From: Rhynchopus sp. YZ270_cl-10
Taxonomy: Eukaryota > Euglenozoa > Diplonemea > Diplonemida > Diplonemidae
Assembly (NCBI GenBank): GCA_964035575.1
Contig: OZ037835.1
Span: 1-64,000 of the forward strand
Direction: 5' to 3'
Length of the DNA stretch: 64,000 nucleotides
Every line of letters starts with the position of its first letter. The stretch's first letter is position 1. The position numbers and the translations under genes are program-made. Below are positions 28,947 to 39,748 of this stretch, piece by piece. The notes beneath the pieces are model-generated. The model saw only the letters and a list, made by a program, of their open reading frames with translations. It was not told the origin of the DNA and searched no databases.

Positions 28947-31900
28947 ATGTGCAGGTGGAGTGCCCAGCTTTGGGCTATGGTGCTCCTGTGTGGAGCCATG
29001 GATGATGGCGGGGGTGACAGCCGAAGCTGGTGCAGCAACATGAGCAACATGCGCAGCAGCAGCAGCATGAGCAGGAGCAGCATGAGCAGCAGCATGAGCA
29101 GCAGCAGCATGTGCAGCAGCAGCATGAGCAGCAGCATCGTGAGCAGGAGCACTGCCATCAACATCAGTACCTCCCACGGTTGCGGCAGGCACGTATCGCG
29201 AGTGGGCTCCTCAACACCAACTCAGCACTCTCAGGTACCACGTTCTCGCTGCAGCAACATGAGCAGCCATGACTGGAGTGATGGCCTCTATGGCAGCGTC
29301 TACTGCAACAATAGCGGCTCCAACAACCACACCAGCAACATCTACACCTGCAGCAATGGCCGCAAGGGCTTCATGTGCAGCGGCTACAGAAGCTGCAGGT
29401 GCACCCCCATTCCCCCCCATTATTACCCCAAAAAGAGGCCTGTGCCCAACAACCCAAGCGGCTGCAGCTTTGATAGCAGCAACAACAACAACAACTACAA
29501 CAACGGTGGCAGACACTGGATGCGTGGGCGGACACTAGATGTGCGGGCGGACAGCATCAGCAGCAACAACAGCAACTACAACAACAGTGGCAGACAGTGG
29601 ATGCGCGGGCGGACACTAGATGTGCGGGCGGGCAGCATCAGCAGCAACAACAACAACAACTACAACAACAGTGGCAGACAGTGGATGCGCGGGTGGACAC
29701 TAGATGTGCGGGCGGACAGCATCAGCAGCAACAACAGCAACTACAACAACGGTGGCAGACAGCGGATGCGCGGGCGGACACAGGATGTGCGGGCGGACAG
29801 TATCAGCAGCAACAACAGCAACTACAACAACAACCGTAACACCAGCAACAACAACAGCATCAGCGGCACCTGCAGCAGCACCGACAGCAACAGCAACAGC
29901 AGCAGCAGCAACTGCAGCAACAACACTGTAGGTGGGGGTGAGCGAGGTATGCTGGTGTTCGGGGCCAGCCTTGCGGGGCGAGAAGGACAGAGTTACTGTG
30001 TGACGTTACGGGTGTGGGGGACCTTTATCACCCCCAATGTTCACATGGGGCGTGCAGAACATGGGCTTGGGTTTGACTGGTGGAGCATCCTTTGGGAACG
30101 CCTTTCTTCTCTGCGCCGACCAGACCCCCGCTGGGTAGCCGAGGCACCTGAGTGGGGTGTGTTTGTGTCTTTCGCGGTCCTGGACATGTGGAAGGACAGA
30201 CGCGCCCCTACCCTCAGTCACCTCATATTGTGGCTGGTGGGTAGGAGGGGGACCAGGAGGACGCGCCGAGGTCACAGGTCCTTGAACTGGACCAAGGCAC
30301 AGGCGAGCAGGTTCCGTCGGCGCAAGGCGCCATGCAAGCGTCCGCCCTCTCAACTTTTCCGCAGGATAAGGGCAGCCGTTGTGAGAGTGGCTTTGCAGTG
30401 GGTGGCCATCTGGGCTCTGGTTTGCGTGGGGTATGAGCTTGGGAGATCGGCGCCACGGGCTTTGGGTTGTGCACTGATCCGGGACGCAGAGCTGCTGAGT
30501 GTGCTGCTGAGGAAGGGGCTCCTACAGGGCCGATACAGAGCACGTAGCGGGAGGCTGTGGTTGCGAGTACTTGCCAGCAGGGTGTGGGTTTTCATGCAGA
30601 GGTTGAGGCGACCGGCGGGGACAGGGGACGGGTGGGAGCTGTCACCTCAGAGCATAAGCCTGGGGCCCGGGGCGCTGGCAGGTGGAGCAGACGGGGACAT
30701 CAACCCGGAGGAGGCGGCAAACCTTGACGCATTCCTCGAGGTGCATGGGGGGAAGAGGGTGCCGAACGCAGCCAACGGCGAGTGCATGTACGTGGCCTTA
30801 CTGGGTAAGAAGAACGCGCTGTACTTGGATGTCAGCAAAGCACGCACTGAGCTGGCTGACAGAGCGCGGGTCACGAAGGTGAAGACCGGTCTCAGACGCT
30901 ACTTCGAGACCGAGGCACAGCTGTCAAGCTTCATTGACGGCCTCACCAACCCTGAGGTGTGGGGCAACCACCTCACCCTACACCTGGCAGCAAATGCATG
31001 GTCCACCACGATAGCGGTAGTGCAGCCTGGGCCGAATCCAGTGGTGACGATCAACCCCGCAGCCTCATCGAAAGACTTGCGGACGCAGAAAGACCGCCGC
31101 GTCAGGGTAGTTTCACTCCTCAATAATCACTATGAGGAAGTGCAAATGGACCCAAAGAACGCCCTGGCAATGGTCCAGTCGGCCCCCTTCGCAGAGCTTG
31201 ACCCGAAAGGCCTAACAGCAACACCCATCCCTGCCATGACGAAGGAGTCGCCTTCTCCTCTGGGGGCTGATGCACCGAGGCTCTTCTGCCCTGTTCCGTG
31301 TTGCAACGGAAGCAGTCTACACCGTCCCCAGCCCTTCTCTGTTCCCGGCCTGCGCACACACATCGGTGCACACCTGTCTTCCGGCGACCACATCCCCCAC
31401 GACACCCTCAACAAGTTGGGGTTAGGACAGTGTGAAGCGTGTGGGGGGATACGGTCGGCATCGAAGGAGACATGTCTTCAGTGTGCGAAACTGGTAAAGG
31501 CGATCGCAAAGCCCACACCCAGGGAACGCACCGCAGTGGAAAAGGCAGACGACGTTGACTTGCCGGAGTGGTGGGAGATAGCTCAAATCCCCATCAGGAC
31601 AACAGATGCGATCCCCACGAGCATCGACCGTCCAGCCGCTGTGGAGTTCACCCAGGCACTTGAGGATGTGGCCGCAGTTGGCGATGAGGCAAGCTGGAAA
31701 CGTTTGTGCATGTTCGCGAAGCTGGTCCTACCGGCGAAGCGAGGTGGGAAGCACCTCAAGACGAAGGTGGCAGTCTTGCGGCAGAAGGATGTGGATGAGT
31801 GGAGAGAAGGTGAGATCGCAGCAATGTGGCGAGCAGCTGCGAATCGCACAGGCGGTACGAAGAAGGAGAAGGAGCGGAAGGAACCAACGTGGGAAGAAAG

Positions 31901-34900
31901 GGAGAAGGCGATGGTCCGGGAGGTGCGGAATGGGAGGATGGCAGCAGGGATGAGCCGCCTCCACAAGGGTGGGCTGGCAGAGCGTACTGAGGAATCCACA
32001 GACATCCTCCGCAGAAAGCACCCCCATGAGGAACCCCAACCTGCCACTTCTCTGCCGGAAATTGCTTCCGAGCCGCTGAAGCCGATCGCCGCCCTCAAAG
32101 CCATAAATAGCATGGCAAAGGGCTCTGCTCCAGGTCCCTTTGGTCTGCGCGGGGATCACCTCAAGGGGTGGATGGTCAAACACCCGGACCTGAACATCTT
32201 GCCACTGATGACGCAAGTCCTGGACCTGCTGCGACGCGGGAAAGCCCCCTCCGAGACAGCTATGTTCATGGCAGGAGCTACTCTGGTGGCGTTAAAGAAG
32301 GGTGACCAAGGCGACGTCCGCCCCATCTCTGCAGGCAACACACTTCGGCGAGTCGTGAGCAAGATCGAGGTGGCGTCTGTGAGGGAAAAGGCACGAGGAG
32401 TGCTGCTGCCAGGGAGACAAGTTGGGGTGGCGGTGGACGGTGGACTGGAAGCGGCGACAATGGTTGTGGCAGCATACGCAAAACGACACCAGGGGAGCGA
32501 CAAAGTGATCGTACAGATTGACTACGAGAACGCATTCAACAGCATCTTTCGCAAGACTTTTCTGGAAGCCACAAGGAAATATCTCCCGTCCATTTCACCG
32601 TGGGTCGAATGGTGCTACAACTCCCACACCGGGCTAGTGTATGGTGACGAGATGATCCCATCCACCAGAGGCGCGCAGCAAGGCGACCCCGCAGGGCCCC
32701 TACTCTTCTCCCTGGGGATCAAAGCACTGACAGACGAAGTGCGTGCAGTCCAGGGCATCGACTGTAGCATCTGGTACCTCGATGATGGGACGATCATGGG
32801 GAACCCAGAGGCGGTGGCTCGAGCGCTGGAGTTAGTGAGGACACGCAGTGCGGAGCTGGGGCTGAAGGTGAAGCTGTCAAAGTGTGAAGTCATCGCCCTA
32901 GGACAGCAGACTCCGTTGGACCTGGACAGAGCTGGCCTCCCCGTGTGCAGCCACACCACTGACTTGGCGGAGACTTGCTCAGCCTGTGAAGGAAAAGTGA
33001 TGAGCGTGAAGTATGGAGGCTTTGCGTTCCTGGGGGCGCCAATCGGGGACGACGAGTACTGCGAAGCGTACATGGAGAAGAAGGTGGAGGAATTCGCGGT
33101 GCAACTGCGTCTGCTGCAGAAGGTGTCTGACTCGCAGGCTGGACTGACATTACTCCGTCAGTGCGAGGGGTTTGCACGCATGGTTTTCTACATGAGAGCC
33201 ATTGGTCACGCGTGCACCCACAAGTACCTCAGCCAGTACGACAAGGAGGTAGACGCTGCCCTGGCCGCGCTTTTTGGTGATGAGGATGGAGGCCTGCCGG
33301 AAGAAGCACGGAGACAGGCCGCACTGCCATGTAGGGTAGGGGGCATGGGCGTGCGCCGCATCCGCGACCACTGGACTGCAGCAGCCATGGGAGCAAGGAG
33401 CGGCCTGCACCAACTGTGCACCGAACTGGACCCCAGCTTCACCTGGGACGCCGAAGGATGGGAACGGACGGCAACGCTGTACAACGAGCAAGTGGCTGAA
33501 GGTGCTAGGATTGACCCCAAGCTGCAGCCAGCCGTCCCCCTGCGTCAACGTGATCTGTCTGCAGGGATCCTGGAGGAACAATTGCGGGACCTCTTCGTCA
33601 AGGGTGATGCGTACGACAAGGCGCGTCTCAATTCTCTGGCCCTCCCCCAAGCAGGGTCCTGGCTTACTGCACCCCCCACCTGGGAGCACTACATCCCTCC
33701 GATTGCATTCAAGGCCGCAGCCAGACTCCGCCTCCACCTCCCCATATACGCGGAGGGTGTCTCATGCAGGCAATGCAACCAGCCCATGGACACCAGGGGG
33801 GACCACATCTTCGCCTGCAGAATGGGTGGGCATCGTATACTGCGACATAACTCAGTACGCGATTATGTGTATGGAGCAGCAAATGAGGCAGGTCTGAGCC
33901 CCATCCTGGAACCCAACCACCTCATCCTGGGCAACAACAAGCCCGCTGACATTCTGCTGTCCACAGGGGTCGGGGAGTCGAGAGGACGAGCTATCGATGT
34001 GACTGTGTGGACGCCGACGTCAGCGTCGATGGTGCAGGGTGCCGCAGTCGCGAAGGGGTACGCGGCGACGAAGGCGGAAACTGCCAAGAGGAAGAAGCAT
34101 GGTGACGCGTGTGCGGCGGAGCGGCTGGCGTTCACACCCTTCGCCCTGGAGACCACAGGAGGTCTGGGACCCGCGGCGGCGTCGATATGGCAGCAGATGC
34201 TCCGTTTCGCAGCGGACAGGAAGCTTGGGAACAGAGTGGAGATGTCACAGAGGTGGAATTGGGGGCTAGGGACGACGCTGCAGCGACAGATCGGGAAGGC
34301 CGCGACGGATCGAGGGTCTCTGACTGGTTGCCTGAGGGGTCCTCTGCGAGAGCGTGTGGACTTAGATCCCACCGTCGACCCGGAAGAGGGGGACTTGATA
34401 CGCTTGCCCCCCGACCATCTACCTAACCTGGAAGTGACAGACGACCACCAGGGAGACATCAGGGTGAGTGCGGAGGAGGAGCCAGAGACAGGCAACGAGA
34501 AGGAAACGGCGCCAGAGACAGCAGCACAGGACCCAACCCCCCACAGCGAACTGGAGGCCAACTTGGTGAAGTGGGGGCTGTCCCGACCGCAGGTGCCCGT
34601 GCCGTTCCGAGTAGGAGACTGTGCGTTCGACGCAGTGTGCTGGTCAGTGCGGAGCTGGAAGGTGGTGACATCGTCGACCCTTCGGTCCCTGGCGGTGGAG
34701 AGAGTGAAGAGAGATGCTGACCTGGCGAGAAATGCGATGCCCGACCTCGCGACCTGGGTGCGATGGATGAGCCTGGCAGGGAACAGGGATCGCAGGTCGT
34801 GGGCGGACCAGACAGCACTGGCGGGTCTGGCACGGGCTTTGCAGGTAGTCATTGTGGCGGTCGTGTCATCGGACTCTAAGGTGCACATCCATAGACCAGC

Positions 34901-35939
34901 CAGCAAGTCGAACGGGGCCGTAGCAGTGCTGCACACAGGAGCTCACGAGGCTGGCCACTTCTCGCCGTTATGCATGACAGACAACACGTTTGCATATCTG
35001 CGAAGCCTTGCCCCCGACACCCCCCTTCCAGAGATGCAGTGCCACAGCACCGGAGCGCTGTCACGGATGGAGGAGCGCCCGGGGAGACAGGGGGAATTGC
35101 TCACGTGCGAAAACTGCGCACTCATCACCGAATGTAGTGTCCCCCACTGGTTTTGTAGTTCCTGCGAGCGCACATGGTGTGAGGGATGTGGGAGCGCCAA
35201 CGCAAAGTGTGTGCTGAGGGCAAAGCCAGTTCAGCCAGTTCAGCCAGTTCAGCCGACAACATCGCAGACAGTGGGAGGTAGCTACTACAACAGCAACCCA
35301 GCTCCCCCACAGGACGCGGCAACGGAGGTGAAGGAGGAGGTTATGGATGAGGAGGATTCCGCCGACTGCGCCGACCACGACACCACCATGGACAACAACA
35401 CCGCAACCGCAGCAGAATCCTTCGTCTGGGGGCCATCAGAGCAGAGCTACAACACCACACCAACAGCTCTGACTGGTGACCACCACTTGGGTTCAGCGAA
35501 GACTGGTGGATGGACGGCTAAGTCCCACGCGGAAAGAAGGACGAAGCTGACCACCCTTGGGACTTCGCGGCGGGCGCAGGGGAACCACACTCGTCGCTCC
35601 GGTGTAGTGGAGGACAGGTCTGCGGAGACCACAGCAAGGCGGCCTTCTCCCCCTATCTCGCGAGGGTCGGATGTGGAGGCGAAAGGGTTAGTCCCACACA
35701 GCCAGAAGGAAGGGGACAGGGTGCCGAGAAATGTCGAAGAGTGGGCGGACTGCTTCTTCCCCAGGGGAGGGACCAGGCGAGAGGGAATGACTCCCTTGGC
35801 ACCGGAGGTGGCGTACGAGGCGCTGGACGCGTGGTGGGATCAGCGGGAGGAGCTGGGGCGCGTCGGAGGACGGCAGACGAGTCAGTACGGGGCGCTTAGG
35901 GCGGTCCTGGTGCTGATGATGGAGGCGACCTTCAAATAG
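28947..35939 (+). CDS. RLE LINE polyprotein: OTU-like, zinc finger, RT, RLE endonuclease, OTU-like
   Basis: Retrotransposition protein of 2,330 residues from the first ATG; numbers below count from the open-frame codon at 28935. Residues 1-335 are Ser/Asn-rich and repetitive. An N-terminal OTU-like cysteine protease domain has ANGEC (C617) and NNHYEEV (H732). A C2H2-type finger starts at C785 (CPVPCC...HIGAH) and a CxxC pair follows near 836-853. Reverse transcriptase: motif A QIDYENAF (D1196), motif B RGAQQGDPAGP, motif C YLDDG (D1283, D1284). A zinc knuckle CRQC...H...C then leads into a PD-(D/E)xK-type restriction-like endonuclease (D1672, D1688, K near 1710). A second OTU-like domain has GDCAFDA (C1896) and GHFSPL (H2008), then a CxxC-rich cluster. 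Neither OTU has the usual Asp three residues before Cys. A downstream start at ATG 29949 (MLVFG) is equally possible, because copy 3 lacks the repetitive N-terminus. Confidence 0.9.
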   Translation: MCRWSAQLWAMVLLCGAMDDGGGDSRSWCSNMSNMRSSSSMSRSSMSSSMSSSSMCSSSMSSSIVSRSTAINISTSHGCGRHVSRVGSSTPTQHSQVPRSRCSNMSSHDWSDGLYGSVYCNNSGSNNHTSNIYTCSNGRKGFMCSGYRSCRCTPIPPHYYPKKRPVPNNPSGCSFDSSNNNNNYNNGGRHWMRGRTLDVRADSISSNNSNYNNSGRQWMRGRTLDVRAGSISSNNNNNYNNSGRQWMRGWTLDVRADSISSNNSNYNNGGRQRMRGRTQDVRADSISSNNSNYNNNRNTSNNNSISGTCSSTDSNSNSSSSNCSNNTVGGGERGMLVFGASLAGREGQSYCVTLRVWGTFITPNVHMGRAEHGLGFDWWSILWERLSSLRRPDPRWVAEAPEWGVFVSFAVLDMWKDRRAPTLSHLILWLVGRRGTRRTRRGHRSLNWTKAQASRFRRRKAPCKRPPSQLFRRIRAAVVRVALQWVAIWALVCVGYELGRSAPRALGCALIRDAELLSVLLRKGLLQGRYRARSGRLWLRVLASRVWVFMQRLRRPAGTGDGWELSPQSISLGPGALAGGADGDINPEEAANLDAFLEVHGGKRVPNAANGECMYVALLGKKNALYLDVSKARTELADRARVTKVKTGLRRYFETEAQLSSFIDGLTNPEVWGNHLTLHLAANAWSTTIAVVQPGPNPVVTINPAASSKDLRTQKDRRVRVVSLLNNHYEEVQMDPKNALAMVQSAPFAELDPKGLTATPIPAMTKESPSPLGADAPRLFCPVPCCNGSSLHRPQPFSVPGLRTHIGAHLSSGDHIPHDTLNKLGLGQCEACGGIRSASKETCLQCAKLVKAIAKPTPRERTAVEKADDVDLPEWWEIAQIPIRTTDAIPTSIDRPAAVEFTQALEDVAAVGDEASWKRLCMFAKLVLPAKRGGKHLKTKVAVLRQKDVDEWREGEIAAMWRAAANRTGGTKKEKERKEPTWEEREKAMVREVRNGRMAAGMSRLHKGGLAERTEESTDILRRKHPHEEPQPATSLPEIASEPLKPIAALKAINSMAKGSAPGPFGLRGDHLKGWMVKHPDLNILPLMTQVLDLLRRGKAPSETAMFMAGATLVALKKGDQGDVRPISAGNTLRRVVSKIEVASVREKARGVLLPGRQVGVAVDGGLEAATMVVAAYAKRHQGSDKVIVQIDYENAFNSIFRKTFLEATRKYLPSISPWVEWCYNSHTGLVYGDEMIPSTRGAQQGDPAGPLLFSLGIKALTDEVRAVQGIDCSIWYLDDGTIMGNPEAVARALELVRTRSAELGLKVKLSKCEVIALGQQTPLDLDRAGLPVCSHTTDLAETCSACEGKVMSVKYGGFAFLGAPIGDDEYCEAYMEKKVEEFAVQLRLLQKVSDSQAGLTLLRQCEGFARMVFYMRAIGHACTHKYLSQYDKEVDAALAALFGDEDGGLPEEARRQAALPCRVGGMGVRRIRDHWTAAAMGARSGLHQLCTELDPSFTWDAEGWERTATLYNEQVAEGARIDPKLQPAVPLRQRDLSAGILEEQLRDLFVKGDAYDKARLNSLALPQAGSWLTAPPTWEHYIPPIAFKAAARLRLHLPIYAEGVSCRQCNQPMDTRGDHIFACRMGGHRILRHNSVRDYVYGAANEAGLSPILEPNHLILGNNKPADILLSTGVGESRGRAIDVTVWTPTSASMVQGAAVAKGYAATKAETAKRKKHGDACAAERLAFTPFALETTGGLGPAAASIWQQMLRFAADRKLGNRVEMSQRWNWGLGTTLQRQIGKAATDRGSLTGCLRGPLRERVDLDPTVDPEEGDLIRLPPDHLPNLEVTDDHQGDIRVSAEEEPETGNEKETAPETAAQDPTPHSELEANLVKWGLSRPQVPVPFRVGDCAFDAVCWSVRSWKVVTSSTLRSLAVERVKRDADLARNAMPDLATWVRWMSLAGNRDRRSWADQTALAGLARALQVVIVAVVSSDSKVHIHRPASKSNGAVAVLHTGAHEAGHFSPLCMTDNTFAYLRSLAPDTPLPEMQCHSTGALSRMEERPGRQGELLTCENCALITECSVPHWFCSSCERTWCEGCGSANAKCVLRAKPVQPVQPVQPTTSQTVGGSYYNSNPAPPQDAATEVKEEVMDEEDSADCADHDTTMDNNTATAAESFVWGPSEQSYNTTPTALTGDHHLGSAKTGGWTAKSHAERRTKLTTLGTSRRAQGNHTRRSGVVEDRSAETTARRPSPPISRGSDVEAKGLVPHSQKEGDRVPRNVEEWADCFFPRGGTRREGMTPLAPEVAYEALDAWWDQREELGRVGGRQTSQYGALRAVLVLMMEATFK
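29030..29935 (+). repeat. CAG/AAC-rich minisatellite in the copy 2 N-terminus
   Basis: Trinucleotide-like CAG and AAC runs (29030-29165, 29820-29925) flank four tandem units of about 80-90 bp (29515-29825). Each unit encodes a WMRGRTLDVRADSISSNN-like peptide. Other frames are also open and rich in Gln, Thr or Ala. Copy 3 has only the last part of this block. Confidence 0.85.
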
Positions 35940-36761
35940 AAGGGCCTCGCGATTGGTTGTGATTGTGGTTTATGTGGGCACTGTTGCCCTTCCCTTCTCT
36001 GTTATTTTCCCCCACCCCAACTTTTGTGTGTAGCAACACCTGTTTAGTTCCCTGTTTCCTTTTTACCCCCAACCCCTCCCATTAGATACATGTGTGTAAT
36101 CCCCCTGGTGTCAAGCCCCTTGTATGTAAATTCCAAATCTTCCCCCTCACAGAAAACGTCAGGAGTAAGCCAAGGAGGCGGTTTGTCTGTGGGCGTCGGC
36201 CTAGGAGTAAGCGACGGAGATTTTTTCCCCCACCCCATCCCCTACGAGTTCCATGGGGGGTCGCTACTGGCGTTAATCATCCAAACAAAAAAGACTACAA
36301 GAGACAAAACAAAAGTAACAAGAAAGGAACTTCGTATTGTAAAAAGAAAGCCCCATCCCGCCCCTTCCTCCCCTCCAGAACCAGCTGGGCACCAATACTG
36401 GAAATACAGCAAAACCACACAGACTGGACAGTCTATATTCACCCCTGCCTCTCCCGTGTTAATGTTCACCCCTCCTTTATCCCAAATTGTCATAGAGCTA
36501 AATATAGTTGTATGCCTCGCTTCGCTCGGCAAACAACGATACATAATAGGGCGACATGCTGATGACAAATATCTCCCTCGTTTAATTCACTTTTGTGCCT
36601 CGTTCTAACTAAACCGGCACATGTACTGATTGTAAGACTTTTGGCCCTCGCTTCGCTCGGACCAAGCGCCTTTCATGTGCATTATAAACGTACCCCCCTT
36701 GCCCTGTCCAGTTTGATGTGGAACAAAAAAAAGTCGAGCCTAGGGCTAAGTTGAACAACAC

Positions 36762-36804
<43 letters not shown>

Positions 36805-36912
36805 TCCATAGCGAAAAAGGGGGAGGGGGAAAAGACTTTCTTATTCGCGACATATTTTATCCTAGAGACCCCCCTGGCGTAGCAAAGCTACTTAAACAAG
36901 TTTACAGTATGT

Positions 36913-39687
36913 GGGTTGTGTGTGTGGGTGTGTGTGTGTGTGGGTGTGTAGTGTGTGTGGTGTGGGTGGCGCACAGCCTAAAGTAAAAACTAAAAAACTA
37001 AGGTTTTTTAGGATTTAGGATTTATATCTGAACTGGAGTGTGCGTACTGGGCAGTTTCACTACTCAGTACACACACTCCTGTTAGCTGAACTGGCTTTTC
37101 AGGCGAAAAGTGGCCTGTTGGAAAAGTGGTGTTTTTGTGGTAAACGCCAGCTGGTCTGAAGAGTGATCTGACTATATTCTCCAGGTATAACTGGTACTCA
37201 AAAAATGCATTAACGAAGGAATCGTGCACTTTTGACCACCACACATTACATGTGTTTTTTCAGGTTTTTCAAGGCAAAAATGCTGATTTTGGCATAATGC
37301 CAAGTGTCATTTACTAAAGAAATTTTTGAACAGGACTGTCTTAATATTTTTTTTTCCGCCTCAATATCCCCAAACACAATGTACCCAAAAAAGTCACTTT
37401 CTGATGAGCAAAAGTTTAGTGAAATGTTTCGAAAAATCCACCTGTGGTGAGGGGGGTGTGTGGGTGTGTGGGTGTGTGGGTGGGTTGTGTGTGTGGGTGT
37501 GTGGGTGGCGCACAGCCTAAAGTAAAAACTAAAAAACTAAGGTTTTTTAGGATTTAGGATTTATATCTGAACTGGAGTGTGCGTACTGGGCAGTTTCACT
37601 ACTCAGTACACACACTCCTGTTAGCTGAACTGGCTTTTCAGGCGAAAAGTGGCCTGTTGGAAAAGTGGTGTTTTTGTGGTAAACGCCAGCTGGTCTGAAG
37701 AGTGATCTGACTATATTCTCCAGGTATAACTGGTACTCAAAAAATGCATTAACGAAGGAATCGTGCACTTTTGACCACCACACATTACATGTGTTTTTTC
37801 AGGTTTTTCAAGGCAAAAATGCTGATTTTGGCATAATGCCAAGTGTCATTTACTAAAGAAATTTTTGAACAGGACTGTCTTAATATTTTTTTTTCCGCCT
37901 CAATATCCCCAAACTACACAATGTACCCAAAAAAGTCACTTTCTGATGAGCAAAAGTTTAGTGAAATGTTTCGAAAAATCCACCTGTGGTGAGGGGGGTG
38001 TGTGGGTGTGTGGGTGTGTGGGTGGGTTGTGTGTGTGGGTGTGTGGGTGGCGCACAGCCTAAAGTAAAAACTAAAAAACTAAGGTTTTTTAGGATTTGGT
38101 GACGGGCTAAAAAACCTGTCGTTCTTGTGACACTTCCATGGAAACGTGATGAGGACCACACTTTTTTTACAGGTGGTTTTTTTTGTAAGCACCTCACGCA
38201 CTGGGCAGGCGGTCAGCTATTCGCTTCCCGCGGGGCGTTCGCGTGCGCGCTTCGCGCGCCCGCTCACGGTAACGCATCACAAAAAAACCTCACTCATGCC
38301 TTCATGAACTGGCTTTTCAGGTGAAAAGTGCCCTGTTAAAAAGTGGTGTTTTTGTGGTAAACGCCAGATGGTCTGAAGAGTGATCTGACCATATTCCCCA
38401 GGTATAACTGGTACTCAAAAAGTTCATTAACGAAGGAATCTTGCACTTTTGACCATCACATATTACATGTGTTTTTTCAGGTTTTTCAATGCACTTTCCT
38501 GTACTGGGAAGCATGCCACAAGTGTCATGTTTTACAAGGTAAAAATGACCAAAAAAGCTGATTTTTGGCCGAATGCCACATGTCATTTGGCAGTCCATTT
38601 TTTGAACAGGACTGTCTTAAATTTTTTTTTTGGGCCTCAATACCCCCAAACAACACGTTAAGCCCAAAAAATTCACTTTTGGATGAGCAACTATTTATTT
38701 AAAAAAATCGATTTTTTGGTCAAATCCCCTCTGGATGGTGAGGGGGTGTGTGTGTGTGTGTGTGGGTGTGTGTGGGTGTGCTGTGTGTGGGTGTGTAGTG
38801 TGTGTGGTGTGGGTGGCGCACATCTCTATAGTAAAGACTAAAAAACTAAGGTTTTTTAGGATTTTACTTGGACAGCGAACCTCTGCCTTGATTCCTCTCA
38901 CGCTCAGCAGGCGAGTTGCCTCAACTCTCCAGACCTGTGCTGCAACACAGGCCTGCACCTTTAGCCGCTTTTCGCTTCATGCCCCTCATCTGGCGCACTA
39001 CTAACGGGGGACGCCCCGTGTAGGCACATCGGTAGGATTTGGTGACGGGCTAAAAAACCTGTCGTTCTTGTGTGACACTTCCATGGAAACGTGATGAGGA
39101 CCTCACTTTTTTTTACAGGTGGTTTTTTTTGTAAGCACCTCACACACTGGGCAGGCGGTCAGCTATTCGCTTCCCGCGGGGCGTTCGCGTGCGCGCTTCG
39201 CGCGCCCGCTCACGGTAACGTGTACAAAAAAACCTCACTTGTGCCTGTAAAGTGGCCTGTTAAAAAGTGGTGTTTTTGTCGTAAACTCCAGATGGTCAAA
39301 AGAGTGATCTGACCATATTCCCCAGGTTTAACTGGTACTCAAAAAGTTCATTAACGAAGGAATCTTGCACTTTTGACCATCACATATTAGATGTGTTTTT
39401 TCAGGTTTTTCAATGCACTTTCCTGTGCTGGGAAGCATGCCACAAGTGTCATGTTTTACAAGGTAAAAATGACCAAAAAAGCTGATTTTTGGCCGAATGC
39501 CACATGTCATTTGGCAGTCCAATTTCTGAACACGACTGAAAAAAAATTTTTTTTTGGGCCTCAATACCCCCAAACAACACGTTAAGCCCAAAAAATTCAC
39601 TTTTGGATGAGCAACTATTTATTTAAAAAAATCGATTTTTTGGTCAAATCCCCTCTGGTGGTGAGGGGGTGTGTGTGTGTGTGTGTT
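36913..39687 (+). repeat. Composite satellite, array 2
   Basis: Continues the array found left of the 12.5-kb insertion. It includes a ~540-bp tandem pair (about 36950-37489 and 37490-38030) that is almost identical, including a 78-codon minus frame at 37008-37244 and 37547-37783. Standard units begin at 38098 and 39041. Between them 38865-39035 is a block seen nowhere else in the window, starting ACTTGGACAGCGAACCTCTG; I do not recognise it. The array ends in a (TG)n tract into which the APE LINE is inserted. Confidence 0.85.
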
Positions 39688-39748
39688 TGATAACTAGTAG
39701 GGGTAATTCTTGCTCAGAATATGGCCCCAAAAAGGGGGGGGGGGGTGC

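Larger units (their letters stand above)
28702..36800 (+). mobile_element. RLE LINE copy 2 with a full-length open frame
   Basis: An 8.06-kb body from 28702 to 36762 followed by an A38 tail (36763-36800). The 5' end directly abuts the A33 tract. The 5' UTR of about 245 bp is pyrimidine-rich and contains possible SL acceptor AGs. The single long frame has no internal stop, and the 3' UTR is 823 bp. It carries two copies of CTCGCTTCGCTCGG (about 36515 and 36646). The very close match to copies 1 and 3 indicates recent activity. The clade is uncertain: RLE plus single ORF resembles the R2, CRE and NeSL groups, but OTU domains on both sides of RT-RLE are unusual. Confidence 0.93.
24341..36912 (+). 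mobile_element. 12.5-kb composite insertion with inverted ends, containing RLE LINE copies 1 and 2
   Basis: The satellite's (TG)n tract is broken at 24341 and resumes at 36912. The left end reads GGGGTCTCTTTAGGATAAAA then TATG; the complement of the right end (about 36851-36874) reads GGGGTCTCTAGGATAAAATA then TG. That is 24 matching bases with one 2-bp indel, which looks like a pair of terminal inverted repeats. The remaining inner sequence (24387-24572, 28541-28668, 36801-36850) belongs to neither LINE and carries poly(A) tracts. It may be a non-autonomous TIR element later invaded by two LINEs. No transposase is present. Right-end sequence extends ~38 bp beyond the inverted repeat and includes a hairpin GTAGC-TTT-GCTAC. 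Confidence 0.5.
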
